64,000 bases of DNA from Pseudomonas koreensis (lineage in GTDB: Bacteria > Pseudomonadota > Gammaproteobacteria > Pseudomonadales > Pseudomonadaceae), in NCBI RefSeq assembly GCF_012986595.1, contig NZ_JAAQYM010000005.1, positions 1-64,000 of the forward strand, given 5' to 3'. The notes below the pieces were generated by a model. It was not told where the DNA came from and did no database searches. It saw nothing but the letters and a program-made list of their open reading frames with translations. The position numbers were made by a program, and so were the translations under genes. Positions 28,201-33,435 of this stretch are shown one piece after another. Positions within the stretch are counted from its first letter, which is position 1. Each line of letters begins with the position of its first letter.

Positions 28201-29527
28201 TGACGGTGCCGCCATTGTTGTAGACGTCGTTCGGCGCGGTCGGCACGTTGACGGTGCCGGTGGTCTGGCCGGCTTCGATGGTGATGGTCGAGCCATTGGA
28301 CAGGGTGACGGTCACCGGCGTCTGCGCCGGGTTGGTCAGGGTGGCGGTGTAGGTGATCTGGCCACCTTCGACCACCGTGCCGGTAGCGGTCAGGGTCAGG
28401 TTGGTGGTGTCGATCGAATCGGTGATGGTGGTCACCGCCGGTGTCGGGTTCGGCACCAGGTTTTCGAAGTTGCCGCCGGTGGCTCCGGTGATGGTCGTGG
28501 TGACAGTGCTGCCATTGTTATAAACGTCATTGGCCGGGGTCGGCACGTTGACGGTGCCGGTGGTCTGGCCGGCTTCGATGGTGATGGTCGAGCCGTTGGA
28601 CAGGGTGACGGTCACCGGCGTCTGCGCCGGGTTGGTCAGCGTCGCGGTGTAGGTGATCTGGCCGCCTTCGGTGACGCTGTTGCCAGCGGTCAGGGTGACG
28701 GTGGTGGTGTCGATGGTGTCGGTGACCTGGGTCGTCGCCGGGGTGGTCGGCGGAGTCACGGTGATGCCGTTGCCGCCGGTAGTGCCGGTGACGGTCACGT
28801 CGATCTGGGTCGGGTCGTTATAAACGGTGTCGTTCGGTGCCAGCGGCACGTTGACGGTGCCGGTGGTGGAGCCGGCCGGAATCACGATCACCGAGCCGTT
28901 GGACAGGGTGATGGTCAGGTCGGTGAGCGGCGCCTGAGTCAGGGTCGCGGTGTACACCAGCACGCCGCCGGCTTCGGTGATGGTCGGCGTGGCGCTGAGG
29001 CTCAGGGTCGACTCACGCAGGGCGTTGGTGGTGGTGTCGGTGGTCTGGCCGCCGGTGATGTTCTGCGCCGCTTGGGCGCCGGAGTTGATGCCCGCAGTCG
29101 GGAAGCCGATGGTCGGGTCGACGCGGCCCGCCGTGGCATCGAGCATCACGAAGCTATGGCCACCACCGGCAGCACCGCCAGTGCCTGCGGCGGTCGGGCC
29201 GGCAGCGGTGGCATCGAGCGCGGTAGTCGGGTCGGCACCGGCGGCGATGGCTTGCTGCAGCTCGGCTACAGAAGGCGCGGCCTGCGCGGTGGCTTCTGCC
29301 AGGTCAGTGCTGGAGTCGGGCGCGTTGGCGCTCCACTGGGTTTCGCGGCCCAGGTCCAGGGTGCGGCCATCCGCCAGTTCCAGCGACACGGCGCCAGACA
29401 GACCGGTGTCGATCTGGTCGCCGACGAACAGGCGATCGCCTTCAACGAGCACGCGGCGTACACCCTCAGGGGAGACCACGAATACCTGACCGACAATGCT
29501 TTTGACGATGGCAACAACACTGCTCAT
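13289..29527 (-). CDS. lapA: Giant RTX surface adhesin LapA
   Basis: A 5412-residue type I secreted adhesin that holds cells to surfaces. Residues 1 to about 125 form the retention module that plugs LapE, with LapG motif T107-A-A-G110 (cut expected between the alanines) and a second TAAG at 112-115. About 40 beta-sandwich repeats of about 100 residues follow (about 169-4175). Then come a Calx-beta domain (about 4176-4280), a cadherin-like region, a PA14-like domain (about 4580-4730), another cadherin-like region, a vWA domain with MIDAS D4909-S-S-G-S, RTX nonapeptides GGxGNDxL (about 5180-5310) and a C-terminal type I signal. The ATG has a GGAGAG site six bases upstream. It is divergent from lapE. 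The length is close to known P. fluorescens LapA. No stop or frameshift breaks it. Confidence 0.97.
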   Translation of the reverse strand: MSSVVAIVKSIVGQVFVVSPEGVRRVLVEGDRLFVGDQIDTGLSGAVSLELADGRTLDLGRETQWSANAPDSSTDLAEATAQAAPSVAELQQAIAAGADPTTALDATAAGPTAAGTGGAAGGGHSFVMLDATAGRVDPTIGFPTAGINSGAQAAQNITGGQTTDTTTNALRESTLSLSATPTITEAGGVLVYTATLTQAPLTDLTITLSNGSVIVIPAGSTTGTVNVPLAPNDTVYNDPTQIDVTVTGTTGGNGITVTPPTTPATTQVTDTIDTTTVTLTAGNSVTEGGQITYTATLTNPAQTPVTVTLSNGSTITIEAGQTTGTVNVPTPANDVYNNGSTVTTTITGATGGNFENLVPNPTPAVTTITDSIDTTNLTLTATGTVVEGGQITYTATLTNPAQTPVTVTLSNGSTITIEAGQTTGTVNVPTAPNDVYNNGGTVSTTITGATGGNFESLVPNTTPATTTVTDSIDTTNLSLSATGTVAEGGSIVYTATLTNPAGTPVTVTLSNGSVITIEAGKTTGTVTVPAPADDVYKDAGKVEVSITGTNGGNFENLVPSTVPAVTEVTDTIDTSTVKLTADTSVAEGGTVTYTATVGAPVTGSPVVVTLTNGQTITIEVGKTTGTVTTTAPNDALTDNPPLTNAISNVSGGNYENLVADKTPVSTTVTDTVDTTNLSLSASGTVAEGGSIVYTATLTNAAGSPVTVTLSNGAVITIEAGKTTGTVTVPAPADDVYKDAGKVEVTINGATGGDFENLVPSTVPAVTEVTDTIDTSTVKLSADTSVAEGGTVTYTATVDAPVTGSPVLVTLANGQTITIEVGKTTGTVTTTAPNDVLNGQAPLSNSITGVTGGNYENLVADKTPVSTTVTDTVDTTNLTLSATGSVAEGGSIVYTATLTNPAGTPVTVTLSNGSVITIEAGKTTGTVTVPAPADDVYKDAGKVEVSITGTTGGNFENLVPSTVPAVTEVTDTIDTSTVKLSADTSVAEGGTVTYTATVGAPVTGSPVVVTLANGQNITIEVGKTTGTVTTTAPNDALTGHAPLTNSITDVSGGNYENLVADKTPVSTTVTDTVDTTNLTLSATGTVAEGGSIVYTATLTNPAGTPVTVTLSNGSVITIEAGKTTGTVTVPAPADDVYKDAGKVEVTIKDASGGNFENLVPSTVPAVTEVTDTIDTSTVKLTADTSVAEGGTVTYTATVGAPVTGSPVTVTLANGQTITIEVGKTTGTVTTTAPNDALNGHEPLTNAITDVTGGNYENLVADKTPVSTTVTDTVDTTNLTLSATGSVAEGGSIVYTATLTNPAGTPVTVTLSNGSVITIEAGKTTGTVTVPAPADDVYKDAGKVEVSITGTTGGNFENLVPSTVPAVTEVTDTIDTSTVKLTADTSVAEGGTVTYTATVGAPVTGSPVVVTLTNGQTITIEVGKTTGTVTTTAPNDALNGHEPLTNAITDVSGGNYENLVADKTPVSTTVTDTVDTTNLSLTATGTVAEGGSIVYTATLTNPAGTPVTVTLSNGSVITIEAGKTTGTVTVPAPADDVYKDAGKVEVSITGTAGGNFENLVPSTVPAVTEVTDTIDTTSVKLTATETAAEGGTVTYTATVGAPVTGSPVVVTLANGQNITIEVGKTTGTVTTTAPNDALNGHEPLTNSITGVTGGNYENLVADKTPVSTTVTDTVDTTNLSLSATDSVAEGGSITYTATLTNAAGTPVTVTLSNGSVITIEAGKTTGTVTVPAPADDVYKDAGKVEVTIKDASGGNFENLVPSTVPAVTEVTDTIDTSTVKLTATESAAEGGTVTYTATVGAPVTGSPVVVTLANGQNITIEVGKTTGTVTTTAPNDALNGHAPLTNSITDVSGGNYENLVADKTPVSTTVTDTVDTTNLSLTATGTVAEGGSIVYTATLTNPAGTPVTVTLSNGSVITIEAGKTTGTVTVPAPADDVYKDAGKVEVTIKDAAGGNFENLVPSTVPAVTEVTDTIDTSTVKLTADTSVAEGGTVTYTATVGAPVTGSPVVVTLANGQTITIDIGKTTGTVTTTAPNDALNGHAPLTNSITDVSGGNYENLVADKTPVSTTVTDTVDTTNLSLSATPAVNEGGQITYTATLTNAAGTPVTVTLSNGAVITIEAGKTTGTVTVDAPKDDVYKDAGTVEATIKGATGGDFENLVTSNTPAVTTVNDTIDTSTVSLTATANVAEGETVVYTASVTAPVTGAPVVVTLSNGQTITIAVGETTGSVNFVAPNSPLAGGSSLSVAIDKVAGGNYENLVADKTPVNTSVSDTVDTTNLNLTASDSVAEGGSIVYTATLTNPAGTPVTVTLSNGAVITIEAGKTTGTVTVPAPADDVYKDAGKVEATISSATGGNFENLVPSTVPAVTNVTDTIDTTTVKLTATESAAEGGTVTYTATVGAPVTGSPVVVTLANGQNITIEVGKTTGTVTTTAPNDALNGHEPLTNAITGVTGGNYENLVADKTPVSTTVTDTVDTTNLSLSATGTVAEGGSIVYTATLTNPAGTPVTVTLSNGAVITIEAGKTTGTVTVPAPADDVYKDAGKVEATISTATGGNFENLVPSTVPAVTNVTDTIDTSTVKLTATESAAEGGTVTYTATVGAPVTGSPVVVTLANGQNITIEVGKTTGTVTTTAPNDALTGHAPLTNAITDVSGGNYENLVADKTPVSTNVTDTVDTTNLSLSATGTVAEGGSIVYTATLTNAAGSPVTVTLSNGAVITIDAGKTTGTVTVPAPADDVYKDAGKVEATISTATGGNFENLVPSTVPAVTEVTDTIDTSTVKLTADTSVAEGGTVTYTATVGAPVTGSPVVVTLANGQNITIEVGKTTGSVTTTAPNDALTGHAPLTNAITGVTGGNYENLVADKTPVSTTVTDTVDTTNLSLSATGTVAEGGSIVYTATLTNAAGSPVTVTLSNGAVITIEAGKTTGTVTVPAPADDVYKDAGKVEATISTATGGNFENLVPSTVPAVTSVTDTIDTTTVKLTATESAAEGGTVTYTATVGAPVTGSPVVVTLANGQNITIEVGKTTGTVTTTAPNDALTGHAPLTNAITDVSGGNYENLVADKTPVSTTVTDTVDTTNLSLSATNSVAEGGSIIYTATLTNAAGSPVTVTLSNGAVITIDAGKTTGTVTVPAPADDVYKDAGTVQATITNASGGNFENLVPSTVPAVTQVTDTIDTTTVKLTASETAAEGGTVTYTATVGAPVTGSPVVVTLANGQNITIEVGKTTGTVTTTAPNDVLTGHAPLTNAITNVSGGNYENLVADKTPVNTTVTDTVDTTNLSLSATGTVAEGGSIVYTATLTNAAGSPVTVTLSNGAVITIDAGKTTGTVTVPAPADDVYKDAGTVQATITNASGGNFENLVPSTTPAVTSVTDTIDTTTVKLSATGTAAEGGNVVYTATVGAPVTGSPVVVSLSNGQTITIDIGKTTGTVTTTAPNDALTGHAPLTNAITNVSGGNYENLVADKTPVSTTVTDTVDTTNLSLSATGTVAEGGSIVYTATLTNAAGSPVTVTLSNGAVITIDAGKTTGTVTVPAPADDVYKDAGTVQATIKSATGGNFESLVPSTTPAVTSVTDTIDTTGVKLTATGTVAEGGTVTYTATVGAPVTGSPVVVSLSNGQTITIDIGKTTGTVTTIAPNDVLTGHAPLTNSITNVSGGNYENLVADKTPVSTTVTDTVDTTNLSLSATNTVAEGGSIIYTATLTNAAGSPVTVTLSNGAVITIDAGKTTGTVTVPAPADDVYKDAGTVQATIKSATGGNFESLVPSTAPAVTSVTDTIDTTTVKLTATESAAEGGTVTYTATVGAPVTGSPVTVTLANGQNITIEVGKTTGTVTTTAPNDVLTGHAPLTNAITNVSGGNYENLVADKTPVSTTVTDTVDTTNLSLSATNTVAEGGSIIYTATLTNAAGSPVTVTLSNGAVITIDAGKTTGTVTVPAPADDVYKDAGTVQATIKSATGGNFESLVPSTTPAVTSVTDTIDTTGVKLTATGTVAEGGTVTYTATVGAPVTGSPVVVSLSNGQTITIDIGKTTGTVTTIAPNDVLTGHAPLTNSITNVSGGNYENLVADKTPVSTTVTDTIDTTTLSLTATGTVAEGGQITYTATLSNAAGSPVTVTLSNGSVITIDAGKTTGTVTVPAPADDVYKDAGSVQATITNASGGNFENLVPSTTPAVTSVTDTIDTTTVSITGSTSVTEGQTASYTVSLTHPAQTDVTLKIVYSGTAADGSDFTGVYTVKIPAGASSAQFNVATIDDKITEGTENFVVKIDSATGGNFENLAVSSTNGSVSTSIIDNDAPPVIDLDANNSSGATGADYKVTFTENTPGAGVSIADTDLTITDPDSTMLTGATIVLTNRQDGDALNLGNSVNGITINANSTNGTVTLTLSGNATLADYMQAIKNISFTNSSENPSTVPRIITVTVTDGGNYSNTATTTVNVVAVNDAPVAAPVNVTGTEDTPLILGWSTFGVTDVDSPASSLGIKITQLPGEGKLQYLDGSTWKDVANNQTFSKADIDAGKLRFMPDANESGVNGYGGTGMGNNQADYAQIKFQPTDGQLLGNTGTVKIDITPVADAPTVSVADNSVKSTGLVKEVWTGLPGLGTNGNGADPATLKNVVDGAGTPNSSTNVNNVQSDGSVTAGTASKTSGLIYLEAGKTYSFSGVADDSLLITIGGKSVASGTWGAGGAISGSFTPTTSGYYTLDIYHHNQSGPGSYDVNLSVNGSTPIDLSSAGVPIYTGVQDLVNAGVTVSDLHGTNGEGYYDGYKLNTGAEGTTVKLSAINTALTDTDGSETLSVKISGAPVGSVLSDGHGHSFTVTASNGEANVTGWNLGSLTVTPPTYYNGQFNLTVTSTSTEMVGGSASSTATIPVTVVPAVYNAVVGTSGDDTFSGTDGNDIMVADIGGLTVVPGTNYNIAFMVDSSGSMSTSSINAAKDSLTSVFNTLKQSLGGSNSGTVNIFLVDFDTQVNKSVSVNLNDPNALTQLKAVLDSMSSGGGTNYEDVFKTTANFFQSAEAVANTGAKNLTYFITDGQPTYYQSGEQTNPTLYGNVKFDSVVTTSNYKLGDTFSTYIDNTHYLSINANGSAQLQVYTSRYGWTATNLGTVHAQGDGTYELSSLAGTGNSTTSATTDNANSSFALLSGLSNVEAIGINSGVSLNDLKPYDSDHSPQTNIDPKDLANSIIGHTEATLPGNDTVSGGDGNDILFGDLVSFNGIAGEGYQAMQAFVAQQTGVDVSKVTTSNVHQYITEHYQAFDVSGAHDGNDTLLGGAGNDILFGSGGNDLLDGGKGNDILLGGTGNDTLIGGQGNDILIGGSGADTFVWKAGDTGNDVIKDFNANEGDRIDLRDLLQGETGSTIDNFLKITTVDGVSSLQVSSAGKFNSADAAAATPDVTIKLEGNNWSSANIHNLIAGSDPTIKVDHNNS
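17000..29022 (-). repeat. lapA coding tandem repeats, 300-base unit, mostly 600-base dimers
   Basis: About 40 units of roughly 300 bases encode adhesive beta-sandwich repeats. Two unit types alternate: one contains GGNFENLVPSTVPAVTEVTD, the other GGNYENLVADKTPVSTTVTD, giving a 600-base period (for example the same minus-strand text recurs at 17370, 17970, 18570 and 19170). The first three units next to the N-terminus (about 28100-29020) are of an older, divergent type. One unusual pair at about 22690-23300 interrupts the array. Unit count is from spacing, not from an alignment. Confidence 0.9.
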
Positions 29528-29883
29528 TGAAGACTCTCCGGGTGTTACGTTCAGTTGACTTCCATAGCCTGATGGCTCGGCGCCGATTCAGTCTGGACGT
29601 ACTTTAAAAATTTGCGAATCAAGTTTGACGCGTCTTTTCGTCAATAATTTGGCTAGATTCTTTCGCTATTAACTTTATGCCAAACTATTGACCTTCTGGG
29701 TGCCATCCTAAACAATCGCCCCACTAATGTCACATTGATATTTCCGCGGCGACCTGTCCCTCAGCGTGTGATCCAGTTCCTATTTTGAACTTTCCGACAT
29801 ACGGTCATTCCGGTTGCCAATCATCCGACGCAGCAGCACGTTTAGCTGTGATTCAAGACAAGAAGTCCTGGGAAATCTTTACC
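29528..29883. promoter_or_regulatory. Divergent lapA / lapE control region with two FleQ-box-like sites (29640-29653, 29679-29692)
   Basis: This 356-base AT-rich region separates lapA (minus) and lapE (plus) and must hold both promoters. GTCAATAATTTGGC at 29640-29653 matches the published P. aeruginosa FleQ box GTCaNTAAAtTGAC at 11 of 13 fixed positions. GCCAAACTATTGAC at 29679-29692 matches at 9 of 13, including the whole right half. FleQ with c-di-GMP controls lapA in P. putida, so the sites make sense here. Exact promoter elements were not assigned. Confidence 0.6.
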
Positions 29884-31236
29884 ATGCGTTTGCATCTGTT
29901 CAAGGCTCTACCGTTCGCCCTCGCCGCCTCTTTCGTCCAAGCACAAACCTTGCCTGAAGCGATGCAACAGGCACTGGATGTCCATCCGGAAATCCAGGCA
30001 GGGGTCAACAGTCGTTTGGCCGCGGATTATCAGTTAAAGGCTGCCAAAGGTGGATACCTGCCCAAGGTCGACCTGCTGGGCGGTTATGGCCGTGAAGGCA
30101 CCGACAGCGTGACCACCCGCGCCAATGGCGGGAGCAATCACTACGAAACCCTGACCCGTGGCGAGTCAAGTTTACGTCTCTCGCAAATGGTTTTTGACGG
30201 TTTTGCGACCTCCAGCGAAGTCGGGCGTCAACAAGCCACCGTCAACTCCCGCGCCTACTCGTTGCTGGGGACTTCCGAGCGCACCGCGCTGACCGTGGCC
30301 CAGGTCTATCTGGATGTGCTGACCCGCCGCGAATTCGTGCGCCTGGCCGAGGAAAACCTCAAGAGCCACCAACGCATCTACGACCAGATCCAGCTGCGCA
30401 CCCAACGCGGCGTCGGCAGCGGCGCCGACCTCGACCAGGCCGAAGCGCGCATGGCCCAGGCCCGTAACAACCTGATCACCGAACAAACCAACCTCGCCGA
30501 CTCCGAGACCAACTTCCTCAGCGCCGTCGGCCAGATGCCTGACCAGCTGGAGCGCCCGGCGCCGTTCATGGCGATGATGCCGGCCAACCTCAATGAAGCC
30601 CGTACGCAGATGCTGGAAAACAGCCCGATCCTGCGTTCGGCCGAGTCCGACATTGCTGCGGCCGAGAAACAGTACGAAACCGCCAAGTCGACCTTCTACC
30701 CGCGTTTCGACGCCGAACTGGGCCGCACCGCCGACAACGACCTGGACGGCCAGAACGGTCACAACAACGAGTGGCAGGCCATGCTGCGCATGCGCTTCAA
30801 CCTGTACTCGGGTGGCAGCAACAAAGCGGATCTGGAGTCCAAGTCGTACCTGTCGAACCAGGCGCTGGACATCCGCAACAACGCCCTGCGCCAGTTGAAC
30901 GAAGAACTGGGTCTGGCCTGGAACGCCCTGAACAACGCCAACGCTCAGGTGCCGATCGCTCAGCAATATGTTGATCACAGCACCGCCGTGCGCACCGCCT
31001 ACCAGCGTCAGTTCAGCCTCGGCGAGCGGACCCTGCTGGATTTGCTCGACAGTGAAAACGAGTTGTTCACCGCTTCGCGCCGTTTGGCCGAAATCAAGAA
31101 CATTCAGTTATTTACTCAGTATCGAATCAAGGCGACCATGGGCGAGTTGCTCAAGAGCCAGGGAGTGGTCGCGCCATTGGCATCCGTCGTGCAGAACGAT
31201 GTGAAGCCGAAGGTTCAACTGCCCGGTATGAATTGA
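29884..31236 (+). CDS. lapE: TolC-like outer membrane channel LapE
   Basis: A 450-residue outer membrane efflux protein of the TolC/AggA class, the exit pore in which LapA is held by its N-terminal plug. A signal peptide ending near FVQAQ (about residue 21) is followed by two structural repeats of TolC type (LPEAMQQALDVHPEIQAG and the later half beginning near LNEARTQMLENSP). The ATG at 29884 was chosen because it gives the signal peptide directly; the frame opens at a TTG at 29785 that would add 33 residues. It is followed closely by lapB and lapC. Confidence 0.94.
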   Translation: MRLHLFKALPFALAASFVQAQTLPEAMQQALDVHPEIQAGVNSRLAADYQLKAAKGGYLPKVDLLGGYGREGTDSVTTRANGGSNHYETLTRGESSLRLSQMVFDGFATSSEVGRQQATVNSRAYSLLGTSERTALTVAQVYLDVLTRREFVRLAEENLKSHQRIYDQIQLRTQRGVGSGADLDQAEARMAQARNNLITEQTNLADSETNFLSAVGQMPDQLERPAPFMAMMPANLNEARTQMLENSPILRSAESDIAAAEKQYETAKSTFYPRFDAELGRTADNDLDGQNGHNNEWQAMLRMRFNLYSGGSNKADLESKSYLSNQALDIRNNALRQLNEELGLAWNALNNANAQVPIAQQYVDHSTAVRTAYQRQFSLGERTLLDLLDSENELFTASRRLAEIKNIQLFTQYRIKATMGELLKSQGVVAPLASVVQNDVKPKVQLPGMN

Positions 31237-31278
31237 GCAGAACCTTCATTGTTCAATTGTTAGCCAAGAGTGCCGAGC

Positions 31279-33435
31279 GTGGAATCAGAAGTCAGTCGAG
31301 TTCAACTCATTCATGATCCGCGCGCGATGCACGACGATCCGTTACTGGATGGTCTGCTTGCTCTGTGCATGCTGCATCAGAAACCCGCCAGTGCGGCGAT
31401 GCTGACCACCGGTCTGCCGCTGCCCAAGCAGCGCCTGAGTGTCGAGTTGCTGCCCCGCGCAGCGGCTCGCGCCGGCCTGCAGGGTCGGGTGCTGCAACGC
31501 AAGCTGGAAGAAATTCCGGCGATTGCCATGCCGGCGCTGTTGCTGCTCAAGGAAGGCCGCAGCGCCGTCCTGCTCGGCTGGCAAGGCGAGAACGAAGCCC
31601 GGGTGCTGCTCAGCGAAAGCGACGGCGGCGAATCGGTGGTCAGCCGCGAACTGCTGGCCGACGACTACACCGGCAAAGTGTTCTTCGCCCAGCCGCAGCA
31701 CAAATTCGACGTCAACCACGGTACGCTGATCCCGCGCGCGCGCTCATGGTTTCGCGACACCCTCAAGCGTTCGCGCTGGCTGTATGCCGATGCGATCGCC
31801 GCCAGTTTCCTGATCAACATCATCGCCATGGCCGCGCCGCTGTTCGTGATGAACGTCTACGACCGTGTGGTGCCGAACCAGGCCGAAGCGACCCTGTGGG
31901 TGCTCGCACTGGGCATCACCGGCGCCTACCTGTTCGACCTGATCCTCAAAAGCCTGCGCAGTCTGTGCCTGGATCTGGCCGGGAAGAAAACCGACCTGAT
32001 CATCTCGGCGACGCTGTTCGAGCGCATCGTCGGCATGGCCATGAAATACCGCCCGGCGCGGGTCGGCAGCTTTGCGCAGAACATTCATGAGTTCCAGAGC
32101 CTGCGCGACTTCCTTGCCTCGCTGACCCTGACCAGCCTGATCGACCTGCCGTTCACCATTCTGATCTTCATTGTCATCGCCATTCTCGGCGGGCATCTGG
32201 TGTGGATTCCGGTGCTGGCGTTCCCGATTGCGCTGTTGATCGGCTATGCGTTGCAGAAGCCGCTGGTCGCGACCATGGAGCGCACCATGGCCCTGGGCGC
32301 CGAGCGGCAGTCGAGCCTGATCGAAACCCTCGCCGGCCTCGACGCGGTCAAGGTCAACAACGCCGAAAGCGAACGCCAATACCAGTGGGAGCAGACCATC
32401 GGCACCCTCAGCCGCCTCGAGCTGCGAGTGAAGATGCTTTCCGGTCTGGCGATGAACATCACCCTGCTGATCCAGCAACTGGCCGGGGTGATCATGATCG
32501 TCTTCGGCGTGTACCAGATCATCGCCGGCAACCTGAGCATGGGCGGCCTGATTGCCTGCTACATGCTCAGTGGCCGCGCACTCAGCCCGCTGGCCTCGCT
32601 GTCCGGTCTGTTGACCCGCTACCAGCAGGCACGAGTGACCATGACCTCGGTCGACCAGATGATGGAGCTGCCGCAGGAGCGCAATTTCGAAGAGCGTCCG
32701 CTCAGCCGCAAGGTGCTGCAGGGGGCGATCGAATGCCGTCAGCTGAACTTCACCTACCCGGAACAACAGAATCCGGCGCTGAAGAACATCAACCTGGTGA
32801 TCCGTCCCGGCGAGAAGATCGGCATCATCGGTCGCAGCGGTTCGGGCAAGAGTTCGCTGGCGAAACTGCTGGTGGGCCTGTATCAGCCGGACGACGGCGC
32901 GTTGCTGGTGGACGGTGTGGATATCCGCCAGATCGACGTCAGCGAGCTGCGCTACAACATCGGCTACGTGCCGCAGGACATCCAGCTGCTGGCCGGCACC
33001 CTGCGTGACAACCTGGTCTCCGGCGCGCGTTATGTCGAAGACGAACTGGTGCTGCAGGCGGCCGAACTGGCCGGCGTCCACGAATTCGCCCGCCTGCACC
33101 CGCAAGGCTACGAGCTGCAAGTCGGCGAGCGCGGGCAGAACCTGTCCGGCGGCCAACGGCAGAACGTCGCGCTGGCACGGGCGCTGCTGCTCAATCCGCC
33201 GATCCTGCTGCTCGACGAACCGACCAGTGCCATGGACAACACCGGCGAAGAACGCCTCAAACAACGTCTGGCCGCCGTCGTTGAAAACAAGACCGTGGTG
33301 CTGGTGACGCACCGGGCCTCGCTGCTGTCGCTGGTCGACCGGCTGCTGGTGGTCGACCGTGGACAGATTCTCGCCGATGGCCCGAAAGCCGCCGTGATGG
33401 AAGCGTTGAAGAAGGGGCAGATCAGTGTTGCTTAA
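31279..33435 (+). CDS. lapB: Type I secretion ABC transporter LapB
   Basis: A 718-residue inner-membrane permease/ATPase that exports LapA. The N-terminal ~130 residues are a C39-like domain without a catalytic cysteine (LLDGLLALCMLHQKPASAA), as expected for RTX exporters that bind but do not cleave. A six-helix membrane domain follows, then an ATPase domain: Walker A GRSGSGKSS with K524, signature NLSGGQRQ, Walker B ILLLDEP with D646-E647, and switch His in VLVTHRAS. GTG at 31279 gives the family start MESEVSRVQL; a GTG three codons earlier (31270) is also possible. It overlaps lapC by 11 bases. Confidence 0.95.
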   Translation: MESEVSRVQLIHDPRAMHDDPLLDGLLALCMLHQKPASAAMLTTGLPLPKQRLSVELLPRAAARAGLQGRVLQRKLEEIPAIAMPALLLLKEGRSAVLLGWQGENEARVLLSESDGGESVVSRELLADDYTGKVFFAQPQHKFDVNHGTLIPRARSWFRDTLKRSRWLYADAIAASFLINIIAMAAPLFVMNVYDRVVPNQAEATLWVLALGITGAYLFDLILKSLRSLCLDLAGKKTDLIISATLFERIVGMAMKYRPARVGSFAQNIHEFQSLRDFLASLTLTSLIDLPFTILIFIVIAILGGHLVWIPVLAFPIALLIGYALQKPLVATMERTMALGAERQSSLIETLAGLDAVKVNNAESERQYQWEQTIGTLSRLELRVKMLSGLAMNITLLIQQLAGVIMIVFGVYQIIAGNLSMGGLIACYMLSGRALSPLASLSGLLTRYQQARVTMTSVDQMMELPQERNFEERPLSRKVLQGAIECRQLNFTYPEQQNPALKNINLVIRPGEKIGIIGRSGSGKSSLAKLLVGLYQPDDGALLVDGVDIRQIDVSELRYNIGYVPQDIQLLAGTLRDNLVSGARYVEDELVLQAAELAGVHEFARLHPQGYELQVGERGQNLSGGQRQNVALARALLLNPPILLLDEPTSAMDNTGEERLKQRLAAVVENKTVVLVTHRASLLSLVDRLLVVDRGQILADGPKAAVMEALKKGQISVA

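Noticed and set aside
17000..29022. Regular repeats that could be mistaken for a CRISPR array
   Set aside because: The 300/600-base unit is coding and continuous in one frame; there are no short palindromic repeats with unique spacers and no cas genes.
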